A stretch of 64,000 nucleotides of DNA from Lolium rigidum (lineage: Eukaryota; Streptophyta; Magnoliopsida; Poales; Poaceae), in the NCBI RefSeq assembly GCF_022539505.1, contig NC_061511.1, forward strand, positions 31,010,620 through 31,074,619, in the 5' to 3' direction. Shown one piece after another: positions 33,123 through 46,059 of this stretch; position 1 is the stretch's first letter, and each line of letters begins with the position of its first letter. Below the pieces are notes generated by a model. It was not told the DNA's origin, searched no databases, and saw only the letters and a program-made list of their open reading frames with translations. The translations under genes and the position numbers were made by a program.

Positions 33123-34713
33123 TGATACGTCTCCAACGTATCGATAATTTCTTATGTTCCATGCTACTTTATTGATGATACCTACATGTTTTATGCACAT
33201 TATATGTCATATTTATGCATTTTCTGGAACTAACCTATTAACAAGATGCCGAAGAGCCGATTCTGTCGTTTTCTGCTGTTTTTGGTTTCAGAAATCCTAG
33301 TAAGGAAATATTCTCGGAATTGGACGAAACTTTCGCCCGGGGTCCTATTTTTGCACGAAGCTTCCGAAGACCGAAGAGTCAACGAAGTGGGGCCACGAGG
33401 CAGCCGGGGGACAGGGCGGCGCGGCCCGGGCCCCGGCCGCGCGGCCCTACCCCCGGGCACCTCGTGTGGCCCCCCGACGTACCCTTCCGCCTACTTAAAG
33501 CCTCCGTCGCGAAACCCCCGGTACCGAGAGCCACGATACGGAAAAACTTCCGGAGACGCCGCCGCCGCGAATCCCATCTCGGGGGATTCGAGAGATCGCC
33601 TCCGGCACCCTGCCGGAGAGGGGATTCATCTCCCGGAGGACTCTTCATCGCCATGATCGCCTCCGGAGTGATGAGTGAGTAGTTCACCCCTGGACCATGG
33701 GTCCATAGCAGTAGCTAGATGGTCGTCTTCTCCTTGTTGTGCTTCATTGTTGGATCTTGTGAGCTGCCTAACATGATCAAGATCATCTATATGTAATTCT
33801 ATATGTTGTGTTTGTCGGGATCCGATGGATAGAGAATACTATGTTATGGTGATTATCAATCTATTGTTTATGTGTTGTTTATGATCTTGCATGCTCTCCG
33901 TTATTAGTAGAGGCTCGGCCAAGTTTGTACTCTTAACTCCAAGAGGGAGTATTTATGCTCGATAGTGGGTTCATGCCTCCATTTAATCTGGGACAGTGAC
34001 AGAAAGTTCTAAGGTTGTGGATGTGATGTTGCCACTAGGGATAAAACATTGATTCTATGTCTAAGGATGTAGTTGTTGATTACATTACGCACCATACTTA
34101 ATGCAATTTTCTGTTGCTTAGCAACTTAATACTGAATGGGGTTCGGACGATAACCTGAAGGTGGACTTTTTAGGCATAGATGCAGTTGGATGGCGGTCTA
34201 TGTACTTTGTCGTAATGCCCAATTAAATCTCACTATATTTATCATATCATGTATATGCATTGTTATGCCTTTCTCTATTTGTCAATTGCCCAACTGTAAT
34301 TTGTTCACCCAACATGCTTTTATCTTATGGGAGAGACACCTCTAGTGAACTGTGGACCCCGGTCCTATTCTTTACATAGCATACAATTTACTGCAATACT
34401 TGTGTTTTACTATTTTCTTGCAAACATCCTCCACTCGATACGTTTAATCCTTTGTTACAACAAGCCGGTGAGATTGACAACCTCACTGTTTCGTTGGGGC
34501 AAAGTACTTTGGTTTTGTTGTGCAGATTCCACGTTGGCGCCGGAATCCCTGTTGTTGCGCCGCATCACATTTCGCCACCATCAACCTTCAACGTGCTTCT
34601 TGACTCCTACTGGTCCGATTAAACCTTGGTTTCTTACTGAGGAAACTTGCCACTCGTGCGCATCATACCTTCCTCTTGGGGTTCCCAACGGACGTGTACA
34701 TCTACGCGCATCA
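33123..34713 (+). repeat. 5' LTR of the gypsy element
   Basis: Starts TGATACGTCTCC and ends CTACGCGCATCA. The 3' LTR is the same sequence with a small number of substitutions and indels, for example GATTCTGTCG versus GATTCGTCG near 33262 and 43464. Confidence 0.95.
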
Positions 34714-34723
34714 AGCAAATTTC

Positions 34724-34741
34724 TGGCGCCGTTGCCGGGGA
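34724..34741 (+). promoter_or_regulatory. Primer-binding site for tRNA-Asp
   Basis: TGGCGCCGTTGCCGGGGA, ten bases after the 5' LTR, is complementary to the 3' end of plant tRNA-Asp, which would prime minus-strand synthesis. This is not a tRNA gene. Confidence 0.9.
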
Positions 34742-34990
34742 GATCAAGACACGCTGCAAGGGGAGTCTTCACTTCTCAATCTCTTTACATTGTTTTTGTC
34801 TTGCTTTATTTTATTTACTACTTTGTTTGCTGCACCTAAACAAAACACACAAAAATTAGTTGCTAGTTTTACTTTATTTACTGTCTTGCTCTCTATATCA
34901 AAAACACAAAAAAATTAGTTACTTACATTTAATTTATTTTGTTATCATGTCTAGCCCTGTACTTGTTTCTATTTTCACTAGTTAGGCTTA

Positions 34991-35383
34991 ATGGAAAACA
35001 ACAAAAAAATTAGAGATCTTTATGAACTATATCTTGAATTAGGACATGATGTGTTTGAAGAGAAAATTAAAAAACCCATGGAACTTTGTTTACAAAATAG
35101 TTGTAGCAATGTTATTAGCATGAACTCTTTGAACACTATTATTGCTAAAGCTATGGAAGAATTTAAGCTTGGGGAAGCTGGTTGTGATATTTTTAGTCCC
35201 CCAAGCATGGAGGAGAAAATTTACTTTGATTATACTTTACCTCCTATATATGATGCTTGCAATGATGAATATGATATTTTCAGTCCACCTACTATTGAGG
35301 AGAAAGTTAATTATGATTACAATATGCCTCCTATGTATGATGATTATGGTGATGAGAATAATAATGATAGCTATTTTATTGAA
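34991..35383 (+). pseudogene. 5' part of the gypsy internal ORF, interrupted
   Basis: 131 codons from the ATG at 34991 encode an acidic protein with two similar blocks (DIFSPPSMEEK and DIFSPPTIEEK), each followed by a DY-rich PP motif. No capsid, zinc knuckle or enzyme motif is visible, so gag identity is only positional. The frame is cut at a codon boundary by the Mutator-like element and resumes in register at 40384, where about 124 more codons follow. Function unknown. Confidence 0.7.
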
Positions 35384-36844
35384 GGGATTTCTATTTTCGT
35401 GCCCTCGGTTCCTTAGTTGTACTCAGTATTCCCCAGCTCCTTAGTTTTTCCTCAGTTTTACCCAAACCTTTGTCTGAAACCATCACACGTGATGTAACGG
35501 CCAGTTGCCCGACGGTTGACCGTTATCTTCTGACTTGTGGGGCCACGTAGAGCCCGCAAAGACACGTCAGACCATCCATCTTTGTTTGACCGTAAGCATC
35601 GCTGTATCCCTGACCAAAACGCGAACGAGTGGGGCTTCGGTATATCGAATGACAAGTGGGACCATGACGCTGATACAAGGGGCAATACACGGATAGGATT
35701 AGATTTTTAAATGGAGCTCTACAGCGATGGCACGGAGGAGGTGGCATGCGGGGTGCCGAGATGAGATCGACGTCCACAATGAACTGCATGAGGCGAGACC
35801 AGACGCATTAGATAGATATGAACTAGACGCGTTTAACCATGCAAAGAAGAGAAGAAATGGTCGACGACATCGAAGACTACGTCAAAACTTTGACCGACCG
35901 TGTCGGACACGAACACGAGCAATGTAGAGAAAACTAGTGTCTCTCCTTTCCGGCGTGTATAGGTGGGTGCTAGGAGAGTGTGGTGGCGAAGGGAAAGACC
36001 TCGCGGCGGTCCGTGGCGTCCAGCATAGCGGGTCGGCGTGGCCGTGCCCACAGCCGGCGTGCATGCATGTTCGGCATTGGCATCAGCATGTACGTTCGGC
36101 ATTGGCCTCGGCGGTATCTCTCGGTGTGTCGGTGATCGAATGAGGGGATGGGATTGAGGGTGCATCCCGACGTTGACCTAGCAAGTGGCGGCGAGCATAG
36201 CCGTTCTGACCATGCCGATATCGGCATCGGCATCGTTTGGAGGCTGTGGTGCTCGAATCAAGTTGGGATTTGTTTCTCGTAGGCCAAAATGAATTTGAAA
36301 CAAGTTTCATGTTGAAGGTTAGGTAACGAAAGTTTGTAACTATCCCAAAATTATACTAGCGCCATGGTGAGGTTCTTTTTGATAGAGCTATACGGTTGGG
36401 CAAACTTTTTTGACACTTTTTAGATAGGGTTCCTTGTTGTTACACGTATGGCATCATGTATGGAAAATTTGTGGTCATTTGGAGATGTTCGAAAAAATCA
36501 CTTTGCTTAAGCGCATGCCGTTTCGTCTCGCTGAAACCAGCTTTTCTAACAAGGTGATTTTTTCTACCTTCTCTAAATAACCTCAAATTTCATACAGCTG
36601 ATCTTCTATACATAGATAGATAGATTGTTTCGTTTTTACATTTTTCGAACTTTTTATTTCCATTTATAATACCCAATTGATTTTCAGGTCAAAACCTCGA
36701 AAAACAGCATCATGTATGGCATCATTTCACCCTAAATTTCAAATTTTCTGAAACTTTCCCTTTTAGATATTCCTTGTTGTTATAGGTATGCCATCATGTA
36801 TGCCAAACTTGGTTAGGTCTCACTCGAAACCAGCTTTTGTAACA

Positions 36845-37340
36845 AATTAGGTGATGGTTTATCATTTTTTTTGCGTGAAAAGTAATGGCAACAACAAATC
36901 GGTGATGGTTTATCATATTTTTTGCGTGAAAAGTAATGGCTACAACAAATTGTTGATGGTTTATCATTTTTTTGCATGAAAAGTAATGGCTACAACAAAT
37001 TGTTGATGGTTTATCATTTTTTTGCGTGAAAAGTAATGGCAACAACAAATCGGTGATGGTTTATCATTTTTTTTGCGTGAAAAGTAATGTCTACAACAAA
37101 TTGTTGATGGTTTATCATTTTTTTGCGTGAAAAGTAATGGCAACAACAAATCGGTGATGGTTTATCATTTTTTTTGCGTGAAAAGTAATGGCTACAACAA
37201 ATTGTTGATGGTTTATCATTTTTTTGCGTGAAAAGTAATGGCAACAACAAATCGGTGATGGTTTATCATTTTTTTGCGTGAAAAGTAATGGCTACAACAA
37301 ATTGTTGATGGTTTATCATTTTTTTGCGTGAAAAGTAACG
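36845..37340 (-). repeat. Alternating 50-bp tandem array (right copy)
   Basis: Mirror of 31050-31545 with ten units and the same alternation of the two variants. The copy number is unchanged between the arms, although such arrays usually change fast. Confidence 0.93.
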
Positions 37341-38425
37341 CCTAAAATAGTTTATAATTTTTAGCGCGTGAAAAATAATACGTAAAACCACCCTTCACAG
37401 CATACTTAGAGGGTGGAAGCTAATTAACCGCCAACAGAGAGAGAGAGAGAGGGGTTATCCTGCCCGTTCCCTATATCATACGATCAACGGTCGGCGGGCA
37501 CGATCCGCGTGACATGGGCTAGACCAATCAGGGCGATGATGCACGTCTGCGAGAATTTGTGAAGAGAGAGGGCAAAACTGAGTACTATCAAGAAACCAAG
37601 GGCACCCGAGTAGTAAATAGACTAAGGGATTCAAATATGAGATTTAAAAAATGGAAAATGCTTGTTTTGTACAATGAAACCCATCTTGGCCTACCTCAAA
37701 CTATTTGCAATACCAATATACATCAGTGTGAGAATTGTGGCCTCATTTAGACAAAGTATGATTTGGGGGAAGCTGTTTTGGGAAGGGCTTGTTGTGGAAA
37801 ACCATGCACCTTCATAGCTACTAGGTGATTTGAGAAGTGGCAATTTGTGGTAAAACTTGATTTATCTATGATTTATCTATGATTTGAGAAGTGGCAATTT
37901 GTGGTAAAGACTCCATGAGTAAGTGCCACTCTTTTTAGGATTTTTTTGCACATTAAATGACTCATTTAACTAGTTAATCCCATTTGTTGACTCTCTGTTG
38001 ACCAGCCACTTGAGGGTAAAACTGAGTATATTGCACTAGCCAGTATTAGCACTCGAGGGGAAAATTGAGCACACAAAAAATGCTAGTATAAGACTCGAGG
38101 GTATACCTGAGTATATCTAAATTTCTAGGGTTAGACTCGAGGACACGTGCAATTGTTGACGCGTAGACGCGGGTCGCGGTGGAGAAGTCGAGACGTGCAA
38201 TCGTGGACGCGTGTCGCGTTGCGTAAGTCCAAGACGTGCAGACGTGCACCGGTGCACGCGTAGGACGCGGGTCGCATTAACCACCCCTCGCCTTTATAGA
38301 CGCCTCCTCGCACTCTCTCTGTCACTCTCACTCGCTCACGCATCGCCAACTCTCTCACGTCCCATCATCTTCTCCAAAGCAAAAAACCCTCTCCCTCTCC
38401 CTCTTCCTCTTCCTCCGCCGTAGAG

Positions 38426-39616
38426 ATGGACAAGGAGAATGCCAATCCCATCGTCGAGGTGGGCTCAAAGCGCGACGCCTCCATCTTCGGCGCCGTCCCC
38501 TCTACGGACGACGACGCCGCCGCCGCCGCCGCCGCCGCCGTCGCCGGTGCATCGGAGGCTGCCGCCGCCGGTGGCGCCGGATCCCGGCGGGATGGGTCGA
38601 CCCCTACGACCCCGTGCCGTACGTCCCGCCCCCGAACCCCTACGACACCTCCCCGGAGGACCCATGGAACGAGGTAACTACGGTTTGCTTCCTTTTTTGT
38701 TCCCCATTCCTTTTTGAACCCTATTTTTGCTGGTGTAGATGGATCTGTAGATGGATGAGTATTGGGCTAATATTTGCGCCGATTTTATTCCATTTTGTTT
38801 TGATCACTTCTTGATTTCGTTTAAGATTTGGGGTTCGGTCTGTTCGGTTAATTTATGCAAGTAATATTGGATCTCAATCAGTTAATTTATGCAAGTAATC
38901 ATGGGATCTCAATCAGTTATTTTATGCACTAATCAAAAGATATCAACCGTTTAATTTTGCAAATGAACTCGAATGTGTTCAAGTTCAGATCTAGTTCAGA
39001 TCTAGAATCTGTTTCTTTGCCTATGATGAATGGTTGGGCACAAATTTTTACAGGGAGGGTTCAGCGAACCATTGCCGTGTACAAATCTGTTGTGCATGAG
39101 CTTTAGTTCGCTAACACCTTCCCCGTAGATATATAATCATGTCCACTCTAACCGAGGCTGACTCTGTTTTTCTTAACTTTGTTATCATGTACGTTAGTCA
39201 TCGTTGCAACTCATTCACTAGTTTCTGTTTGATATGGATCAGATGTCTGGCAGCGACGTCGGCAGCGACGAAGAGGAGGAGGACGTCAAGACTCGCCAAG
39301 TGCTGCGGAGGCTGCAGGTCGGCCAGTACATCTCCTACTTCGCCAAGGGGGTGTACAGGTGCCCCTTCTCACCGGGAGACTCGGCGCCACGGACTTCAAC
39401 TGCCTCGTCACGCATGCTGAGAACATCGGCAACACCTTCCCCAACGTCGGCACGACGGTGAACGTCCACTCCTTCCGCGCCAGGCACGGGGCGCTCGGCA
39501 TGCACCTCCGCAGCTTGCAGCGGGTGGAGATCTCCGCCGGCCGCATGCCTCCGCTCAAGCCTAAGGCTCCCAAGGGGAGCAAGAGCAACAAGTGGAGGCA
39601 GAGCCGGATGGGGTAG
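38426..39616 (+). pseudogene. Zinc-finger gene in the Mutator-like element, frameshifted copy
   Basis: Counterpart of the open gene at 28773-29967. The ATG (38426), exon 1 donor (GAACGAG-GTAACT near 38671) and exon 2 start (39243) are kept. A 1-base loss near 38576 (GGCGCTCGG to GGCGCCGG) shifts exon 1. A second loss near 39370 (CTTCTGCACC to CTTCTCACC) destroys the second Cys of the CPFC motif and shifts exon 2. The GCC/Ala repeat also differs in length. The damage is confined to this arm, so it arose after the copies separated, or is sequencing error in GC-rich DNA. Confidence 0.8.
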
Positions 39617-40383
39617 GCGGAGTCCCCGGACGTGTCTGCTGCTCGCTGCTGCCTCCTAGTTTGTTGTTGGGATCCCTTTGTTGTTAGCTAGGGATCCCTT
39701 GTTGTTATGTTAGTATGATGGTGCTCGTGAAGAACCTCGTTACTATGTTGGCTGCCGTGTATGCAGCCTATTATCTATCCATATTATCTAGGGATTATCT
39801 ATCCCTAGTCTACTATATTTTGTTGGCCGTACTTAGTTTTCTTGATTTACTATGACTGTGAATTTATCGTACATTATCCTGGAGATTTGCTTCTAGATTT
39901 AACTACATACATATGGACCGGAGGGAGTACTAGATTTGCTGCCATATTGGGCAAACAACGAGGGCCAAAAGGCACAAATAATTGAAGAAAGTCAGAAATG
40001 CAAGCTTCTCTAGATTTTATACTAATTTGGTGAAAAGGACGAGAGAGAAAGAGGGGAAAAAGGTGCACTTAATAATGCCAATTTTGGGCCGAGAGAGACA
40101 GAACCCAGCTCCTCGCTCACGTGCAACCAAACGCTTCTCGTCCTGTCCCACGCGGTCCCTTTCTACCAGCCCCACGCGACGCGGGCCCACACGACGCGGC
40201 CCCACACGACGCGGCCCCACACGTGACAGAACGGTCAACTAAACGGGAATCCTGCCGTCTGAGTTGCTTCTGCGGGTTTCAGACAAACGTTTGGGGGTAA
40301 AACTGAGGAAAAACTAAGGAGCTGGGGAAAACTGAGTACAACTAAGGACCCGAGGGCACGAAAATAGAAATCCCTTTATTGAA

Positions 40384-40758
40384 TTTGCTCCCACTACAAC
40401 TAATAAAATTGATTATGCTTATGTGGAGAGTAATAATTTTATGCATGTGGCTCATGACAAGAATGTTTCATGTGATACTTATATTGTTGAGTTTGTTCAT
40501 GATGCTACTGAAAGTTATTATGAGAGAGGGAAACATGGTTATATGCATCTTAATAATATTAAGTTTCCCCTCTTTATGTTGAGAATCTTGAAATTGCACT
40601 TGTGTTGCTTTTCTACGCTTGCCACTTTGTTCTTCATGAATCTATTTGTGTGCAATATTCCTTTTCATAGGAAGTGGGTTAGGCTTAAATGTGTTTTGAA
40701 TTTGCCTCTTGATGCTCTCTTTTGCTTCAAATATTATTTCTTGCGAGTGCATCATTAA
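40384..40758 (+). pseudogene. 3' part of the gypsy internal ORF, after the insertion
   Basis: Continues in frame from the upstream part to a stop at 40758. The C-terminal half is hydrophobic with LCCFSTLATLFFMNLFVC, possibly a membrane segment. The left-arm counterpart (27637-28011, minus) is identical in translation over the region compared. Confidence 0.65.
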
Positions 40759-43325
40759 AACTACTGAGCCCATCTTAATGGCTATAAAGAAAGAACTTCT
40801 TGGGAGATAACCCATGTGTTTATTTTACTACAGCAATTTTTTGTTTTGTTGAGTCTTGGAAGTTGTTTACTACTGTAGCAACCTCTCCTTATCATGTTTA
40901 TGTGCCAAGTAAAGTTTCTATGTTATAGTTGATGTTATATTTGGGATCGCTGCGCAGAAACAGCATTGCTGTCTGTCACGAATCTGGGCACCGTTCTCTG
41001 TAGAAAATTCTAAAAAATCTGCCAATTTACGAGCGTGATCCTCAGATATGTACGCAACTTTCATTAGTTTTGAGTTTTTCCATTTGAGCAAGTCTGGTGC
41101 CAGCTTTAAATTCGTCTTTACGGACTGTTCTGTTTTTGACAGATTCTGCCTTTTATTTCGCATTGCCTCTTTTGCCATGTTGGATTTATTTCTTTGATCC
41201 ATTAATGTCCAGTAGCATTATGCAATGTCCAGAAGTAAAAATAATGATTGTGTCACCTCTGAATGTGTTAATTATTAATTGTGCACTAACCCTCTAATGA
41301 GTTTGCTTGAAGTTTGGTGTGAAGGAAGTTTTCAAGGGTCAAGAGAGGAGAATGATATACTATGATCAAGAGGAGTGAAAGCTCTAAGCTTGGGGATGCC
41401 CCCGTGGTTCACCCCTGCATATTCTAAGAAGACTCAAGCGTCTAAGCTTGGGGATGCCCAAGGCATCCCCTTCTTCATCGACAACATCATCAGGTTCCTC
41501 CCCGAAACTATATTTTTATTCAATCACATCTTGTGTTCTTTACTTGGAGCGTCGGTTTGTTTTTGTTTTTGTTTTTGTTTGAATAAAATGGATCCTAGCA
41601 TTCACTTTGTGGGAGAGAGACACGCTCCGCTGTTGCATATGGACACATGTGTCCTTAGGCTTTACTCATAATGTTCAAGGCGAAGTTTCTTCTTCGTTAA
41701 ATTGTTATATGGTTGGAATTGGAAAATGCTACATGTAGTAATTCTAAAATGTCTTGGATAATGTGATACTTGGCAATTGTTGTGCTCATGTTTAAGCTCT
41801 TGCATCATATGCTTTGCACCCATTAATGAAGAAATACATAGAGCTTGCTAAAATTTGCTTTGCATATTTGGTCTCTCTAAGGTCTAGATAATATCTAGTA
41901 TTGAGTTTTGAACGACAAGGAAGACGGTGTAGAGTCTTATAATGTTTACAATATGTCTTTTATGTGAGTTTTGCTGCACTTGTTCATCCTTGAGTTTGCT
42001 TCAAATAACCTTGCTAGCCTAAACCTTGCATCGAGAGGGAATACTTCTCATGCATCCAAAATCCTTGAGCCAACTACTATGCCATTTGTGTCCACCATAC
42101 CTACCTACTACATGGTATTTCTCCGCCATTCCAAAGTAAATTGCTTGAGTGCTACCTTTAAAATTCCATCATTCACCTTTGCAATATATAGCTCATGGGA
42201 CAAAATAGTCTTAAAAACTATCGTAGTATTGAATATGTACTTATGCACTTTATATTTTATTAAGTTGCTTGCCGTGCGATAACCATGCTTCGGGGAACGC
42301 CATCAACTATTGTTGAATATCATGTGAGTTGCTATGCATGTCCGTCTTGTCTGAAGGTCTATCATTTTAGTGGTTGGAGCATGCAAAATTGTTAGAGAAG
42401 AACATTGGGCCGCTAACTAAAGCCATGAACCATGGTTGAAGTTTCAGTTTTGGACATATATCCTCAATCTCATATGAGAATAATAATCATTGCTACATGC
42501 TTGTGCATTTAAGAGGAGTCCATTATCTGTTGTCCATGTTGTCCCGGTATGGATGTCTAAGTTGAGAATAATCAAAAGCGAGAAATCCGAAATGCGAGCT
42601 TTCTCCTTAGACCTTTGTACAGGCGGCATGGAGGTACCCCTTTGTGACACTTGGTTGAAACATGGCATGCAAAGATCCGGTAGTCCAAGCTAAGTAGGAC
42701 GAGGTGCGGACACTATTAGTATACTATGCATGAGGCTTGCAACTTGTAAGATATAATTTACATAACTCATATGCTTTATTACTACCGTTGACAAAATTGT
42801 TTCATGTTTTCAAATAAAAGCTCTAGCACAAATACAGCAATTGATGCTTTCCTCTTGAAGGACCATTCTTTTACTTTTATTGTTGAGTCAGTTTACCTAT
42901 CTCTCTCCACCTTAAGAAGCAAACGCTTGTGTGAACTGTGCATTGATTCCTACATACTTGCATATTGCACTTGTTATATTACTTTATGTTGACAATATCC
43001 ATGAGATATACATGTTATAAGTTGAAAGCAACTGCTGAAACTTCATCTTCCTATGTGTTGCTTCAACACTTTTACTTTGATTTATTGCTTTATGAGTTAA
43101 CTCTTATGCAAGACTTATTGATGCTCGTCTTGAAGTATTATTCATGAAAAGTCTTTGTCATATGATTCACTTGTTTACTCATGTCATTACCTTTGTTTTG
43201 ATCGCTGCATTCATTACATATGTTTACAAATAGTATGATCAAGATTATGATGGCATGTCACTTCAGAAATTATCTTTGTTATCGTTTTACCTGCTCGGGA
43301 TGAGCAGAACTAAGCTTGGGGATGC

Positions 43326-44921
43326 TGATACGTCTCCAACGTATCGATAATTTCTTATGTTCCATGCTACTTTATTGATGATACCTACATGTTTTATGCA
43401 CATTATATGTCATATTTATGCATTTTCTGGAACTAACCTATTAACAAGATGCCGAAGAGCCGATTCGTCGTTTTCTCGCTGTTTTTGGTTTCAGAAATCC
43501 TAGTAAGGAAATATTCTCGGAATTGGACGAAACTTTCGCCCAGGGTCCTATTTTTGCACGAAGCTTCCGGAAGACCGAAGAGTCAACGAAGTGGGGCCAC
43601 GAGGCAGCCAGGGGACAGGGCGGCGCGGCCCGGGCCCCGGCCGCGCGCGGCCCTACCCCCCTGGGCACCTCGTGTGGCCCCCCGACCTACCCTTCCGCCT
43701 ACTTAAAGCCTCCGTCGCGAAACCCCCAGTACCGAGAGCCACGATACGGAAAACCTTCCAGAGACGCCGCCGCCGCGAATCCCATCTCGGGGGATTCAGG
43801 AGATCGCCTCCGGCACCTTGCCGGAGAGGGATTCATCTCCCGGAGGACTCTTCATCGCCATGATCGCCTCCGGAGTGATGAGTGAGTAGTTCACCCCTGG
43901 ACCATGGGTCCATAGCAGTAGCTAGATGGTCGTCTTCTCCTTGTTGTGCTTCATTGTTGGATCTTGTGAGCTGCCTAACATGATCAAGATCATCTATATG
44001 TAATTCTATATGTTGTGTTTGTCGGGATCCGATGGATAGAGAATACTATGTTATGGTGATTATCAATCTATTGTTTATGTGTTGTTTATGATCTTGCATG
44101 CTCTCCGTTATTAGTAGAGGCTCTGGCCAAGTTTGTACTCTTAACTCCAAGAGGGAGTATTTATGCTCGATAGTGGGTTCATGCCTCCATTTAATCTGGG
44201 ACAGTGACAGAAAGTTCTAAGGTTGTGGATGTGCTGTTGCCACTAGGGATAAAACATTGATTCTATGTCTAAGGATGTAGTTGTTGATTACATTACGCAC
44301 CATACTTAATGCAATTATCTGTTGCTTAGCAACTTAATACTGAATGGGGTTCGGACGATAACCTGAAGGTGGACTTTTTAGGCATAGATGCAGTTGGATG
44401 GCGGTCTATGTACTTTGTCGTAATGCCCAATTAAATCTCACTATATTTATCATATCATGTATATGCATTGTTATGCCTTTCTCTATTTGTCAATTGCCCG
44501 ACTGTAATTTGTTCACCCAACATGCTTTTATCTTATGGGAGAGACACCTCTAGTGAACTGTGGACCCCGGTCCTATTCTTTACATAACATACAATTTACT
44601 GCAATACTTGTGTTTTACTATTTTCTTGCAAACATCTTCCACTCGATACGTTTAATCCTTTGTTACAGCAAGCCGGTGAGATTGACAACCTCACTGTTTC
44701 GTTGGGGCAAAGTACTTTGGTTTTGTTGTGCAGATTCCACGTTGGCGCCGGAATCCCTGTTGTTGCGCCGCATCACATTTCGCCACCATCAACCTTCAAC
44801 GTGCTTCTTGACTCCTACTGGTCCGATTAAACCTTGGTTTCTTACTGAGGGAAACTTGCCACTGTGCGCATCATACCTTCCTCTTGGGGTTCCCAACGGA
44901 CGTGTACATCTACGCGCATCA
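43326..44921 (+). repeat. 3' LTR of the gypsy element
   Basis: 1596 bases, TG...CA, preceded by the polypurine tract and followed by CTTAC. Corresponds to 23449-25065 in the left arm. Confidence 0.95.
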
Positions 44922-44926
44922 CTTAC

Positions 44927-46059
44927 AAACGTACAACACGCTGAGGTCCAAGCACAAGAAGGTTTGCCCACAGCTGCAGCATTTTTCTAGAAGGAAAACA
45001 CTTCTGTTCGGGCGACCGATAGCGCCATCCGATCGATCGTCCCGATGTGCCCAGCTTTCTTTCCTTTTTTGCCCTCGTGCTTGCCAATCAGGCAATCATT
45101 GGGTCTTCCAACATGGGCTGACTTACTTTCTCCCCGTTCACACATGAAACATACAAAACCTGCACTTGTCCCTAGTGTGCTCTGAGTCTTTTCTCACTCC
45201 CCACATCGTTCATGCACGTGAACCCATAAGCTACTTTTTAACCTATGGTTGTCTTTTTGTGCACTGTGACTATGGTGTGTGATCATATGTAACATTTTAT
45301 GGTTTGATATTTTCATTCAATTTGAACTGTAGTAAGAATATGGAACAGTGATTTGTGCAACCAAACAGCTGATTCGTGTTTCGTGCGTCGAAGTTGAGCT
45401 GGAACCAGGAAACCAAACAATGGGGACGGATTTCTCTATCCGGTGCAGAAATGTGCGGCCCAGGTGACCAAACCACATGTTGTTTCTAGCCCGTGGTCCA
45501 TCTAAAACGCGCAGGAAGCATTCTTTTCCCTGGCGCAGTCATGCAATAAATCGGTCCATGATCTTTTATGTGGCCTAGGAGATGGTGTGAGGTAGTGTCC
45601 TATGTATCTTAATAAAGTCTCTATTTTGTGCTTCACATGGCACTGCTAGCTGCATATAGTGAGATGAGATAGGAGCAAAGTAGTATCACCGCACCACAAC
45701 GTGTATTGATACAACCATACAGGGCTGCTAAATAAGGATAATCTTCGCGCGGCAGCCCGATCAGCATGCGTGGTGCTTCAACTCAATATTCGGTTTATTT
45801 GGGATTTTCGAAGGTGCATACGCCCGTACTTAAATTTCTATACACTTGTACTTATTTTTGTTGCAACGCTTCGACAAGTTGGACTCGTCACCGGTGTGCC
45901 CGATCTACTGAGGTCGATATTCCAGCACAAGGTTACATGTCATGGATTTTCCGATACTGCATACATACTTAGAAAATGTAACACAGTCGTATGAGTTTTG
46001 TTGAGAAAATAGACACAAGATGTTTGATGCATGTAAAATGCATACATGAACTTTGTACT
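44927..46059. other. Flank of the gypsy insertion (right copy)
   Basis: Mirror of about 22281-23443. The first 60 bases complete the interrupted repeat from 32460-33117; the remainder has no recognised feature. Confidence 0.5.

Larger units (their letters stand above)
35384..40374 (+). mobile_element. Complete Mutator-like element carrying a gene, 4991 bp
   Basis: Both ends read GGGATTTCTATTTTCGTGCC inward and are flanked by the perfect 9-bp duplication TTTATTGAA (35375-35383, 40375-40383), the signature of Mutator insertion. The ends stay similar for 100 bases or more. There is no MURA transposase; the cargo is a two-exon zinc-finger gene, so this is a Pack-MULE-like element. It lies in a gypsy retrotransposon. 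Confidence 0.93.
33123..44921 (+). mobile_element. Complete gypsy-type LTR retrotransposon, non-autonomous
   Basis: Flanked by the 5-bp duplication CTTAC (33118-33122, 44922-44926). 5' LTR 33123-34713, 3' LTR 43326-44921. A tRNA-Asp primer site (TGGCGCCGTTGCCGGGGA, 34724-34741) and a polypurine tract AAGCTTGGGGATGC ending at 43325 are in place. No protease, RT, RNase H or integrase is found; only a single short ORF of unknown function. It would therefore need enzymes from another element. LTR start TGATACGTCTCC and the tRNA-Asp site suggest the Athila/Sabrina group of Triticeae; the family name is from memory. The element is interrupted by a Mutator-like element. Confidence 0.93.

Noticed and set aside
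34724..34741. tRNA-Asp gene
   Set aside because: Only the 18 bases complementary to the tRNA 3' end are present, directly after an LTR; it is a primer site.
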